From positions 1 to 64,000 of the forward strand of contig CAVQZA010000008.1 of NCBI GenBank assembly GCA_963718355.1: a stretch of DNA of 64,000 nucleotides, given 5' to 3'. The DNA is from CAVQZA01 sp963718355. Lineage in GTDB: Bacteria; Actinomycetota; Thermoleophilia; Gaiellales; Gaiellaceae. Each line of letters begins with the position of its first letter. The first letter of the stretch is position 1. Position numbers and translations under genes: made by a program. Positions 53,625 to 63,694 of this stretch are shown here, piece after piece. Under the pieces are notes generated by a model. That model had not been told where the DNA came from, ran no database searches, and saw only the letters and a list, made by a program, of their open reading frames with translations.

Positions 53625-55683
53625 GGCGCTCGCGATTGTCGCCGGGCTCGTCGTCACCGCGACCGCCTCGGGCTGGCTCTATGTCGTGCAGCCGAGCCGG
53701 GCGCTGCCGGGGCCGGCCATCGCGGATGCGTTGCCGCTCGACGAGCTCTCGCGGCGCTCGGCCGTGCCGCTCGTGATCTTCGTGGCGGTGTGGGCCGCGG
53801 CCGCGCTCCTCCTCGGCCTGATCGCCCATGCCGCGCGCGTCGAGCGGCTGACCGCGGCGTTCCTGCTCGCGGCGGGAGTCGGTGCGTGGAGCTACCTCAC
53901 GGCCGGAGTCTCGCTGCTCATCGTGCGCCAGATCCCGGCCCACGACGCGTTCCATGCGGCGCTCGAGATCCGGGCCGTCTACCTGCCGGCGCTGCTCGCC
54001 GGGCTCGGTGGCGCGGTGCTCGGTGTCGGGCGGGTCGCCGGCCGCTCGCGCGCGCCGCTGCTGCTCTCGCTTGCCGTCGCCGCGGCCGGCGTCCTCGACG
54101 TGATGGACGGGATCCTCCCGAGCCACGGGCGGTCGCTGCTCCAGACGCTCGCGCCGGATGCCGTCCACCCACTGACGAGCGCGCTCGTCGCGCCGCTCGG
54201 GCTGGCTCTGATTCTCGCCGCGCGAGGCCTGGCGCGGGGACGGCGCCGCGCGTGGCAGCTCGCGGTGGTGCTGCTCGCGGTCTCCGTCGCGCTCCACCTG
54301 TTCGAGGGCTTCCCGGACAGCACGATCGTCACGGCGCTGATCACGCTCGCGCTCGTCGCCCGTCGCCGCAACTTCGAGCAGCCGGGCGATCCGGCCGTCC
54401 GACCGCGCCTCGTGCTGCGCGCCGCGCTCCTCGTCGCCGTGATCTACGTCTATGGCGCCGCCGCGCTCTGGGTCAACCGGCTGATGGCCGACCAGCCGTT
54501 CTCGCTGCACTTCTCGCTCGACGAGACGAGCCGCGCGCTCGTCGGGCTCAACCTGCGCGGCTCGGCGCACCTGACCGGCGAGTTCGGCGACTGGTTCCCC
54601 GAGTCGGTGCTTCTGCTCGGGCTCGCGGCGGCCGGCTGGCTGCTGGTCTCGTGGCTCGCGCCGTGGCGGTACCTGCACCGGCAGGAGGCGAAGGAGCGCG
54701 GGCTCGCGCACGGCCTGGTTCAGGCCTGGGGAGCCGATACGCTCGCTCCCTTCGTGCTGCGCGCCGACAAGTCGTACTTCTTCAGCGAGGACGAGCGCGC
54801 GTTCGTCGCATACCGCGTCGTCGGCAGCGTCGCGATCGTCTCGGGCGACCCCGTCGGGCCGCCGGGCGAGCTGCACGCGCTCGTCGGCCGGTTCATCGCG
54901 TTCGCGCGGGAGCGCGACTGGCGCGTCGCGATCCTCGGCGCCTCGGAGGGCTTTCTCGACCTCTATCGCGGCCACGGCCTCTTCGCGCTGTACCACGGCG
55001 ACGAGGCGGTGGTCGACGTCGCCTCGTTCTCGCTCGAGGGCCGGCCGATCCGCAAGGTGCGCCAGTCGGTGCACCGGCTCGAGGCGGCCGGCTACACCGC
55101 GGAGGTGCTGCACCCGCGCGAGATCGGGCCTGCGCTCCGGGCCGAGCTCGAGGCGATCGCGCGGGCGTGGCGCGGCACCGAGCCGGAGCGAGGCTTCGTG
55201 ATGGCGCTCGATGCGTTCTTCCGGCTCGAGGACGAGGACGCGGTGTTCGTGATCGGCCGCGACGAGGCCGGGGCAGCGCAGGGCTTCCTCCACTTCGCCG
55301 TCTCGCCGGCCTGCTCGGCCCTGTCGCTCTCCGCGATGCCACGCCACCGCGACACGCCGAACGGCTTCAACGAGTGGCTCGTCTGCGAGGCGGTCGAGTG
55401 GGCGCGCGGGCGCGGCTTCGCGAAGGTCTCGCTGAACTTCGCGCCGTTCGCCGCGCTGCTCGCGCCCGAGGCGCAGCTCTCCGGGATCCAGAAGGTCGAG
55501 CGCCGCGCGCTGCTCGCGCTCAAGGGCCGGTTCCAGCTCGACAACCTGCTCGTCTTCAACCGCAAGTTCTTCCCCGGCTGGCAGCGCCGCTTCGTCGTCG
55601 TCGAGCGACGCCGCGACCTGCCGCGCGTCGGGATCGCGGCGCTCGCGGCCGAGTCGTACCTGCCGTTCACCGGGAAGAAGTGA
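53617..55683 (+). CDS. MprF-like phosphatidylglycerol aminoacyltransferase
   Basis: The 688-residue protein has about eight N-terminal hydrophobic segments and a C-terminal DUF2156/LPG-synthase domain (about 370-680): ADKSYFFSEDERAFVAYRV, VSGDPVGP, GRPIRKVRQSVHRLEAAGY and GFAKVSLNFAPFA. Such enzymes move an amino acid from tRNA to phosphatidylglycerol on the membrane, lowering surface charge. Two tandem GNAT folds are expected in this domain. No lysyl-tRNA synthetase domain is fused. The amino acid used is unknown. Confidence 0.85.
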   Translation: MRRALAIVAGLVVTATASGWLYVVQPSRALPGPAIADALPLDELSRRSAVPLVIFVAVWAAAALLLGLIAHAARVERLTAAFLLAAGVGAWSYLTAGVSLLIVRQIPAHDAFHAALEIRAVYLPALLAGLGGAVLGVGRVAGRSRAPLLLSLAVAAAGVLDVMDGILPSHGRSLLQTLAPDAVHPLTSALVAPLGLALILAARGLARGRRRAWQLAVVLLAVSVALHLFEGFPDSTIVTALITLALVARRRNFEQPGDPAVRPRLVLRAALLVAVIYVYGAAALWVNRLMADQPFSLHFSLDETSRALVGLNLRGSAHLTGEFGDWFPESVLLLGLAAAGWLLVSWLAPWRYLHRQEAKERGLAHGLVQAWGADTLAPFVLRADKSYFFSEDERAFVAYRVVGSVAIVSGDPVGPPGELHALVGRFIAFARERDWRVAILGASEGFLDLYRGHGLFALYHGDEAVVDVASFSLEGRPIRKVRQSVHRLEAAGYTAEVLHPREIGPALRAELEAIARAWRGTEPERGFVMALDAFFRLEDEDAVFVIGRDEAGAAQGFLHFAVSPACSALSLSAMPRHRDTPNGFNEWLVCEAVEWARGRGFAKVSLNFAPFAALLAPEAQLSGIQKVERRALLALKGRFQLDNLLVFNRKFFPGWQRRFVVVERRRDLPRVGIAALAAESYLPFTGKK

Positions 55684-56513
55684 CGCTCGCGCTCGCGTTG
55701 CTCCTCGCGCTCGGCTCGGCCGTGGCGCTGAACTGGAGCTACCTTGCCCAGCACACCGAGGCCTCGGCCATGCCGGCGCTCTCGCCGCGCCGGCCCGTCG
55801 CGTCGCTGCGGCTGCTGTTCGGGAACCTGCGCTGGGTTGTCGGCTTCTTCGTGGGGATCGGGGGCTGGGCGTTGTACGTCGCCGCACTCGCGCTGGCGCC
55901 GCTTTCGCTCGTGCAAGCCGTGTCGGCGGGCGGGATCGGCGTGCTCGCGCTGCTCGTGTGGCGGAAGACGCGCGTGGCGCTCACCCGGCGCGAGCAGCTC
56001 GGCGTCGGCGCGGCGATCGGTGGGCTCGTGCTGCTCGCGCTCTCGCTCGGCGGCGGGCACGCGGAAGGGACACACGGCACGATCTCCGGCGTCCTGGCCT
56101 GGCTCCTGATCTCCGGGGCCGCGGCGCTCCTGGCAGCAGGCCCGCTCACGCGCGTGCTCGCGCCCGGTGCCGGCCTCGGGATCGCCGCGGGCGTGATGTA
56201 CGCCGCCGGTGACGTTGCGACGAAGGCCGCGACCGGCGGCGGGATCCGCTTCCTGTTCGTTCCGGCGGTGCTCGCCTGCCACGGCGCGGCGTTCGTCGCG
56301 ATCCAGCTCGCCTTCCAGCGCGGCGGCGCGCTCGCGACGGCCGGCGTGGCGACGCTTTTCACCAACGCATTGCCGATCGTCGCCGGGCTCACGCTCCTGC
56401 ACGAGCAGCTGCCCGGAGGACCGCTCGGCCTGCTCCGGCTCGTGGCCTTCGCTGCCGTCGTCGTCGGCGCCGCTGCACTGGCGCGACCCGAGCTCGAGCC
56501 GTTGCCCGCCTAG
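55680..56513 (+). CDS. EamA/DMT-type membrane transporter
   Basis: The 277-residue protein has nine or ten hydrophobic segments; LALLLALGSAVALNWSYLAQH and the glycine-rich helices fit the drug/metabolite transporter superfamily. The GTG start overlaps the MprF-like stop by four bases, so it completes a three-gene operon. Direction and substrate are unknown; flipping or moving a lipid or amino-acid product would fit the context but is only inference. Confidence 0.78.
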   Translation: MTLALALLLALGSAVALNWSYLAQHTEASAMPALSPRRPVASLRLLFGNLRWVVGFFVGIGGWALYVAALALAPLSLVQAVSAGGIGVLALLVWRKTRVALTRREQLGVGAAIGGLVLLALSLGGGHAEGTHGTISGVLAWLLISGAAALLAAGPLTRVLAPGAGLGIAAGVMYAAGDVATKAATGGGIRFLFVPAVLACHGAAFVAIQLAFQRGGALATAGVATLFTNALPIVAGLTLLHEQLPGGPLGLLRLVAFAAVVVGAAALARPELEPLPA

Positions 56514-56938
56514 CCCGCGCCGGTGTGGAGCGGCATCGGGGCGAGCCCGAGCGAGACGTCGACGGCGTAGCGGTTCCTGATCGCGCGGGCGAGCTCCGCG
56601 GTGCCGCCGAGCAGCTGGAGGTCGTACGGATAGGCACGCTGCGCCCGGAAGCCGCGCTCGGTCTCGATCACGCGGCCCCACAGCGAGACGCGGCCGATCG
56701 CGAGGACGTCGTTGTCGACCTTCTCGCGCGCGAGCAGCTCGGCGTCCTCGCGTTGCTTGAACGCGTAGACGCCGCACTCGCAGCCGCGATGGGGCGAGGG
56801 GTGCGGCGCCGGCCGCAGGTCGAGGCAGTCCGCCTCGAAGCGCGTCTGCGCGGGCCACTCGGTGGCCCAGACCGCGGCACGCAACGTGTCGCCGACGACG
56901 CGCCAGACGCGCCAGCCGACGAGCGGCTCGGCGTTCAC
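56510..56938 (-). CDS. Conserved-type Trp/Cys-rich protein, unknown function
   Basis: The 142-residue protein starts GWRVWRVVGD, has one acidic/His segment, a CECGVYAF cysteine group (with an earlier DCLDL cysteine) and GRVSLWGRVIETERGFRAQRAYPYDL. The pattern suggests a small zinc- or ligand-binding protein; I do not know its function. The GTG start overlaps the stop of the upstream 36-residue peptide gene by four bases (GTGA), so the two are coupled. It ends tail to tail with the EamA gene (4-base overlap). Confidence 0.7.
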   Translation of the reverse strand: MNAEPLVGWRVWRVVGDTLRAAVWATEWPAQTRFEADCLDLRPAPHPSPHRGCECGVYAFKQREDAELLAREKVDNDVLAIGRVSLWGRVIETERGFRAQRAYPYDLQLLGGTAELARAIRNRYAVDVSLGLAPMPLHTGAG

Positions 56939-57045
56939 GCGGGTTCCGGCTCGAGGGCGGGCTCGACGGCCGGAGCAGGCGTCGGCACGGGCTCCTCGTG
57001 GGGCTCGATCTCGATCTCGCGGATGGGTGCGCCGATGTCGGCCAT
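56935..57045 (-). CDS. 36-residue Pro/Glu-rich peptide
   Basis: The ORF starts MADIGAPIREIEIEPHEEP and continues in Pro/Ala/Glu repeats (VEPALEPEPA). There is no signal peptide or membrane segment. A purine-rich AAGAGAGAG precedes the ATG at 57045. The four-base overlap with the next gene is the best evidence that it is real. The function is unknown; it could be a small partner or a translational coupler. Confidence 0.5.
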   Translation of the reverse strand: MADIGAPIREIEIEPHEEPVPTPAPAVEPALEPEPA

Positions 57046-57084
57046 GGCTCTCTCTTGAGACGTCGGAGGGGGTCGGTTGTTTTC

Positions 57085-57113
57085 TTGAATCGGCTCGGGA
57101 GGGGGTATAGCTT
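57085..57113 (+). promoter_or_regulatory. Candidate promoter for the protease operon
   Basis: TTGAAT (57085-57090) and TAGCTT (57108-57113) are 17 nt apart, giving a leader of about 80 nt before the protease gene. The 157-nt divergent gap holds no other clear signal for the minus-strand pair. Confidence 0.45.
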
Positions 57114-57202
57114 TAGGGCCAAGGCAGGAATCCATCGGCGGCCTCGAGCCGTCGATCGTTCCCGGGGTGTTTGCGGCCTCCTTGGGTGAAAGGGGGGCAA
57201 CG

Positions 57203-59149
57203 ATGCCCAAGCCACGTGCTCTTCGCGCAGGCGATCTCCGCAAGGCGGTGGCGAGCGAGAAGCTCGGCTGGACCGTGGCCGAGCACCTCACCGACACCGC
57301 CGCCGTGCCGATCTTCGGGATCGGCGCGACGAAGGCGGGTCTCGTCCCGGCCGCCAAGACGAAGGCGGTCAACTTCAAGTCGATCCTCAAGGCACACGCG
57401 CCGATCAACCCGTTCCTGATCGAACGGGCGGTGACGCACAACTTCATCGCGAAGCCGGTGGCGCCGGTCTCGCCGGACCTTCCCAATCCGTTCGCCCATC
57501 CGCACATCGGGCCGCTGCCGGTGCCGAGGCCGGTCGGGGCGCCGATCGAGGGTGTCTCGTCCTCGGTCGACTGGCGCAACCGCTGGGGCTGGCCGTGGAT
57601 CACGAGCGTCCGCGACCAGAACGGCTGCGAGGCCTGCTGGGCCTTCGCGGCGACGGCGCTGACCGAGGCGATGGTGCGGATCGAGCACTGCTTCTGGCCG
57701 CACTACTCGGAAGGCGACGTCCACAAGGGGATGGGCGCCAAGTGCGCGAACGGCGGCAGCTGTGACGCCGCGGTCGACTGGATCCACGCCCACGGGCTCT
57801 GCGACCCGCAGTGCTTCGCGTGGACGACGGCCGACATCGCATACACGCCGACCTCCGATCGCAGCGGCCGCACCGTCCGCGGCAACCTGACGAAGACCGA
57901 CGTCGGCAGCATCGCCGACCAGAAGGCGTGGATCGACACGATCGGGCCGCTCGCCACGTGGTTCGACGTGTGGCACGACTTCGACGGCTACGGCTCGGGC
58001 GTCTACAAGCGCTCGACCGCCGCGACCAACTATGAGCGCGGCGGGCACTTCATGCTCGTGGTCGGCTACGACGACGCCAAGCAGGCGTGGCTCTGCAAGA
58101 ACTCCTGGGGCACGAGCTTCGGGATGAGCGGCTACGTGTGGGTCGGCTACGGGCAGTCCGGCATCGACCAGTACGCGAAGATCGGCCTCAGGAGCATGAA
58201 TCCGGATCCGTGGACGAAGCGGCGGATCCACAGCGGGAACATGATCGAGAGCGGGAACGGCGCCAACTTCCGCAACTTCGAGCTGCTCGCGACCGTCGGC
58301 GGCGGCCCGTCGATCCAGCACTGGTGGCGGGACAACGACCATGGCGGCTTCCCGTGGCACACGGCGTATGCGCCGTTCGGGAACGACGCAGCGGTCTGCC
58401 CGACGCTCACGGGGACGACGTACAACCGGAACTTCGAGTGCGTCTATCTGACGAACGCGAGTCGGCTCCACCACTGGTTCTTCGACGAGACGTCGAAGAC
58501 GTGGAACGACGGCGGCGTGTTCGGGCCGCCCGACGCGTGGGGGGTCCCCGGCTTCATCCAGGGCAACTACGGCGCGCCGGGCAACTTCGAGGTCGTCGTC
58601 CGCACGAAGGACGGCCGGCTCAACCACTGGTGGCGGATGGACGGGCCGCCGTGGACCTGGTCCGACGGCGGCAGGTTCGGCCAGGGCATCGAGTACAGCG
58701 GGGCCTCGCTGATCCAGAGCCACTACGGCAACCAGGGCAACCTCGAGCTCGTCGCAGTCCTCAACACCGGCCAGATGCAGCACTTCTGGCGGGACGACGA
58801 CCACGGCGCGGTCTGGAACGCCGGCGTGGTCTTCGGCCAAGGCTGCTCGAGCGGTCCCTGCATGATCGAGGGCCAGTTCGGAGCGATGTCGGAAGAGGCC
58901 GTCGGGAACTTCGAGCTCTGCGTCGCCGCCGGTGGCAAGGTGCAGCACTGGTGGCGGGACAACCACGGCGACGGGCAGTGGCACGAGAGCGCGACGTTCG
59001 GCCATGACGTTCAGGCCGTCACCTCGCTCGTCGAGGGGAGCTTCGGCTTCAACCTCGAGGTGATCGTCCTCCGCACCGACCGCAAGCTCCAGCACTACTG
59101 GCGCGACGGGGCCGGCTGGCACGAGGGAGTCGTCTTCGGGAGTGCCTGA
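57203..59149 (+). CDS. Papain-like cysteine protease with C-terminal lectin/tectonin-like repeats
   Basis: This 648-residue protein joins two parts. Residues 121-335 are a C1A (papain) peptidase: oxyanion Gln139 and catalytic Cys145 in DQNGCEACWAF, His282 in GGHFMLVVGYD and Asn300 in CKNSWGTSFG. Residues 1-120 look like a propeptide, with no signal peptide. Residues 355-648 hold six repeats of 49-55 residues, each ending in an aromatic HWWR-type block (near 373, 424, 475, 527, 582 and 631), resembling tectonin or PLL-type beta-propeller lectins. ATG 57203 is chosen because AAAGGGGGG lies before it. The end overlaps the inhibitor gene by 8 bases. Confidence 0.88.
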   Translation: MPKPRALRAGDLRKAVASEKLGWTVAEHLTDTAAVPIFGIGATKAGLVPAAKTKAVNFKSILKAHAPINPFLIERAVTHNFIAKPVAPVSPDLPNPFAHPHIGPLPVPRPVGAPIEGVSSSVDWRNRWGWPWITSVRDQNGCEACWAFAATALTEAMVRIEHCFWPHYSEGDVHKGMGAKCANGGSCDAAVDWIHAHGLCDPQCFAWTTADIAYTPTSDRSGRTVRGNLTKTDVGSIADQKAWIDTIGPLATWFDVWHDFDGYGSGVYKRSTAATNYERGGHFMLVVGYDDAKQAWLCKNSWGTSFGMSGYVWVGYGQSGIDQYAKIGLRSMNPDPWTKRRIHSGNMIESGNGANFRNFELLATVGGGPSIQHWWRDNDHGGFPWHTAYAPFGNDAAVCPTLTGTTYNRNFECVYLTNASRLHHWFFDETSKTWNDGGVFGPPDAWGVPGFIQGNYGAPGNFEVVVRTKDGRLNHWWRMDGPPWTWSDGGRFGQGIEYSGASLIQSHYGNQGNLELVAVLNTGQMQHFWRDDDHGAVWNAGVVFGQGCSSGPCMIEGQFGAMSEEAVGNFELCVAAGGKVQHWWRDNHGDGQWHESATFGHDVQAVTSLVEGSFGFNLEVIVLRTDRKLQHYWRDGAGWHEGVVFGSA

Positions 59150-59453
59150 GCTCGCACTCAGAGTCGGCGAGGTGCACGAGGCCGAGCTACGCGGCCTCGG
59201 CACCGCCGGCTATTCGTGGGACGCGAGCGTCGAGGGCCCGGAGGGAGTCGTCGAAGTCAGGCGGGCTCCCTCCGGGACACTCCCGGCACCGCCCGGAAAC
59301 CGGCCGCCGGAGAGTGGCTCGCTCCCGGAGACCTTCCATGTCGCAGCGGTCGGCCCGGGCCGCGTCCACGTCCACTTCGTGTTGCACCGCACATGGGAGC
59401 AGGACGTGGCGCCGCTCGAGGAGACGGACCTCGACGTGACCGTCACGGCGTAG
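59142..59453 (+). CDS. Chagasin-like inhibitor of papain-family proteases
   Basis: The 103-residue protein fits the I42 chagasin family, immunoglobulin-like proteins whose three loops block papain-type active sites. Loop 1 is LGTAGYSW (family NPTTGYxW), loop 3 is HRTWEQ (family RPWE), and a Gly/Ser/Pro-rich middle part (residues 45-62) corresponds to the second loop region. No signal peptide is seen. The GTG start lies within the protease gene (8-base overlap), so the two are made together. The match is by motif only; the loops deviate from the consensus at several positions. Confidence 0.72.
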   Translation: MPELALRVGEVHEAELRGLGTAGYSWDASVEGPEGVVEVRRAPSGTLPAPPGNRPPESGSLPETFHVAAVGPGRVHVHFVLHRTWEQDVAPLEETDLDVTVTA

Positions 59454-59458
59454 TACCA

Positions 59459-59477
59459 TTGACTGACCGGTCAATCG
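59459..59477. promoter_or_regulatory. TetR-type operator, copy 2
   Basis: TTGACTGACCGGTCAATC carries the perfect palindrome TGACCGGTCA (59464-59473). It lies 21 nt before the acyl-CoA dehydrogenase ATG and directly after a -10-like TACCAT (59454-59459), so a bound repressor would cover the transcription start. Confidence 0.72.
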
Positions 59478-59497
59478 AATGCGGAGCGGAGACACTC

Positions 59498-60669
<1,172 letters not shown>

Positions 60670-60673
<4 letters not shown>

Positions 60674-61821
60674 TCGAGTTCGAGCCGACGCCCGAGCAGC
60701 GGGAGCTGCAGGCGCTGGCGCACGAGTTCGCGGAGCGCGAGCTGCGGCCGATCGCCGCGGAGTGGGACGAGCGGGACGAGTTCCCGCCGCAGCTGCTCGC
60801 GGCGGCGGCGCGGCTCGGGCTCTCCTCCTACGCCGTCCCGGCCGAGTACGGCGGCGGCGGGGTCGGCTCGGTCACCTCGACGTTGATCGCCGAGGAGCTC
60901 TCGTGGGGCTGCGCCGGGCTCGCGGCGTCGATCCAGGCGACGATGTTCCTCGTCCGGCCGCTCGTCCGCTACGGCACCCGGGAGCAGCGCGACCGCTATC
61001 TGCCGCGGCTCGCCTCCGAGGATGGCTGCCTCTCGGCGATCGCGTTCACCGAGGCGCATGCGGGCTCGGATGTGGCGGCGATCTCCGCGACGGCGCGCCG
61101 CGACGGCGACGAGTACGTGCTCACCGGCGAGAAGGTCTACATCACGAACGGCGGGATCGCCGAGCTGACGATCGTCTTCGCCAAGCTCGACGGCGCGATC
61201 ACGGCGTTCATGCTCGAGGCCGGCGACCCGGGAGTGAGCGCCGGGCGCAAGGAGCGCAAGCTCGGCCTCCGCGCCTCGTACACCGGCTCGATCGTGCTCG
61301 ACGAGGCGCGCATCCCGGCCGATCGGCTGCTCGGCGAGGAGGGACAGGGCTTCGTGCTCGCGATGGACTTCTTCGAGCACTCGCGCCCGCAGGTCGCCGC
61401 GGGTGCGGTCGGGCTCGCGCGCGCCGCGTTCGAGGCCGCGACCGCCTACGCACGCGAGCGCGAGGCGTTCGGGAAGCCGCTGTTCTCCAAGCAAGGCGTC
61501 TCCTTCAAGCTCGCGGACATGGCGATGGAGGTCGAGGCGGCCCGTCTCCTCGTCTGGCGCGCCGCCGCAGCCATCGACGCGGGACGCGACGCCGGGATGC
61601 TCGGCTCCTTCGCGAAGGCGTTCGCCGCCGACACGGCGATGCGCGTGGCGACCGATGCCGTGCAGGTGCTCGGCGGCGCGGGGATCATGCGCGACCACCC
61701 CGTCGAGAAGTGGCTGCGCGACGCCAAGGTGTTCCAGGTTGTCGAGGGAACGTCCGAGATCCAGCGGCAGATCGTCGCCACCTATCTGAGCCACGGCTGG
61801 ACCGAGCGGCCGCGTCCTTAG
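60670..61821 (+). CDS. Acyl-CoA dehydrogenase, operon gene 2
   Basis: The 383-residue paralogue of the preceding gene has TEAHAGSDVAAISATA, KVYITNGGIAELTIVFA, QVLGGAGIMRDHPVEKWLRD and the catalytic Glu in VVEGTSEIQRQ. It overlaps gene 1 by four bases (GTGA). Two different acyl-CoA dehydrogenases in one operon suggest two chain lengths, or branched and straight substrates, in one pathway; which ones is unknown. Confidence 0.92.
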
Positions 61822-61855
61822 GGGCCGCCGGGGACCGGCTAGTATCGGGAGTCCG

Positions 61856-63694
61856 GTGCAGGTCGACGCGAGAACGTCTCCGCTAGAGATCGGGCGCTCC
61901 AGGCCGCGGCGCAGGCGTTTGCTGCTCACCTGGGGGCTGCCCTCGCTCGCCGTGCTCGCGGTGCTCGCGCTCGTCGTCGGCTTCGCCTTCGCGGGTTCGC
62001 CCGACCGCATCGCCGCCGGCGTCACCGTCGCGGGCGTCGACGTCGGCGGGATGACGCCCGAGCAAGCGCGGAGCGAGCTCCAGCGACGCTTCGCCTCGAC
62101 CCAGCAGCAGCCCGTCGCCTTCACCGCCGCGGGCCACACCTTCAACATCAGCCCGGCCGAGCTCGGCGTCCAGCCGGACCTGAACGCGGCGATCGCCCAG
62201 GCGCAGCACGCCGGCGCCGGCTCGGGCCCGCTCCGCGGCTTTCGGCGCCTCGGCGTGCGCTTCTTCGGCAGCGACGTCACGCTCCAGCCGCGCGTGTTCG
62301 CGGCGGCGCTCACCTACGAGCTGCAGATGCTCGCGCGCAAGGTCGACGTCTCGCACGAGGATGCGAAGCTCGAGCTCAGGTCCGGGAGCCCCGTTGTGGC
62401 GCCTGGCCGTGCCGGTGCCGAGCTCGACCGCAAGGCCGCCGGGCAGGTGATCCTCGACTCGCTCGTCGCGTTCCCGCGCGGACCGGTCGCACTCCCGGTT
62501 CGCGTCGATCCGGTGCGGGTGAGCGCGGTCGCCCTCGCTCCGATCGCCGCACAGGCGCGCGTCGCGCTCGCGGCTCCGGTGCGGCTCTCGTACGGGCTCG
62601 CGCGCTGGACGCTCACGCCGGCGCAGCTCGCACCGCTGCTCGACCTGCCCCACGACGGTGCGACGGGGCTCCGCATCGCGGGCCCTGACGCCGACACGTA
62701 CTTTGCCGGGCTGGCGCGCCTGGTCGAGCACGCGCCGCACAACGCGACCTTCGCGGTGACGGCCGCGGATCGCGTCCGCATCGTCCCGTCCCGTCCGGGC
62801 ACGGCTCTCGACGTCGTCGCCTCGGCGAAGGCGCTCCTCGCCGCCGCGCTCTCGCCCACGCACCGCGTCGCGCGCCTCAGGGTGGCGCAGGCGCAGGCCC
62901 CACGCACGACCGCCGACGCGAGGGCGATGGGGATCACGGGCACGGTCTCGACCTATGAGACGTACTTCGGCGGCGTGCCGAACCGGATCCACAACGTGCA
63001 GACCGTGGCGCACCTCGTCGACGAGCAGCTGATCAAGCCCGGCGAGAACTGGTCGTTCAACGGCGCCACCGGCGAGCGCTCGGCGGCGAAGGGCTTCCTC
63101 GAGGCGCCGGTGATCATCAACGGCGAGGTCGAGACGGGGCTCGGCGGCGGGGTCTGCCAGGTCTCGACGACGGTCTTCAACGCGGCGTTCGAGGCCGGCC
63201 TCCCGATCACCGATCGCACGAACCACGCGCTCTACATCAGCCACTATCCGCTCGGCCGTGACGCGACCGTCAACTATCCGAACGTCGACCTTCGCTTCAC
63301 CAACGACACCGGTCACTGGCTCTACCTGCGCACGTTCGTCACGGACTCGTCACTGCGCGTGACGCTCTACGGGACGCCCGCTCACCGTCGCGTCGAGTCC
63401 ACCGCCGCGCCGCTCGTCAACACCGGGCCGATCCCAGTGAAGAAGGTCAAGGACCCGACGATGCTCAAGGGGCAGAAGAAGGTGCAGACGCTGGGTGTGC
63501 CGCCGCAGGCGACGAGTGTGGAGCGCAAGGTCTATGCCCCGAACGGGAAGCTGCTCTACGACGACGTGTGGCACTCGAACTACCGCTCGGTGCCCACCGT
63601 GCTGCTCGTAGGCACCAAGCCGAAGCCGAAGCCGAAGCCGCCGGCCGCAGGCGGGCACCAGCCCGTCGCGCCCGGGGCTACGACTCAGCCGTAG
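61856..63694 (+). CDS. VanW/YoaR-type wall protein
   Basis: The 612-residue protein has a short basic cytoplasmic start, one membrane helix (about residues 24-46), two peptidoglycan-binding-like repeats (about 50-350: GVTVAGVDVGGMTPEQARSELQ is typical) and a VanW domain (about 365-505: NRIHNVQTVAHLVDEQLIKPGENWSFN, GGGVCQVSTTVFNAAF, ISHYPLGRDATV). A Lys/Pro tail ends it. YoaR-type proteins are linked to wall stress or vancomycin-associated loci; the function is unproven. The GTG start lies 10 nt after TAGTAT (61840-61845). It overlaps the opposing thioesterase by 17 bases. Confidence 0.87.
   Translation: MQVDARTSPLEIGRSRPRRRRLLLTWGLPSLAVLAVLALVVGFAFAGSPDRIAAGVTVAGVDVGGMTPEQARSELQRRFASTQQQPVAFTAAGHTFNISPAELGVQPDLNAAIAQAQHAGAGSGPLRGFRRLGVRFFGSDVTLQPRVFAAALTYELQMLARKVDVSHEDAKLELRSGSPVVAPGRAGAELDRKAAGQVILDSLVAFPRGPVALPVRVDPVRVSAVALAPIAAQARVALAAPVRLSYGLARWTLTPAQLAPLLDLPHDGATGLRIAGPDADTYFAGLARLVEHAPHNATFAVTAADRVRIVPSRPGTALDVVASAKALLAAALSPTHRVARLRVAQAQAPRTTADARAMGITGTVSTYETYFGGVPNRIHNVQTVAHLVDEQLIKPGENWSFNGATGERSAAKGFLEAPVIINGEVETGLGGGVCQVSTTVFNAAFEAGLPITDRTNHALYISHYPLGRDATVNYPNVDLRFTNDTGHWLYLRTFVTDSSLRVTLYGTPAHRRVESTAAPLVNTGPIPVKKVKDPTMLKGQKKVQTLGVPPQATSVERKVYAPNGKLLYDDVWHSNYRSVPTVLLVGTKPKPKPKPPAAGGHQPVAPGATTQP

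Noticed and set aside
59459..59487. TTGACT in the operator as a -35 element
   Set aside because: No TAnnnT lies 16-19 nt downstream; the TACCAT upstream is a better -10, with the operator over the start of transcription.
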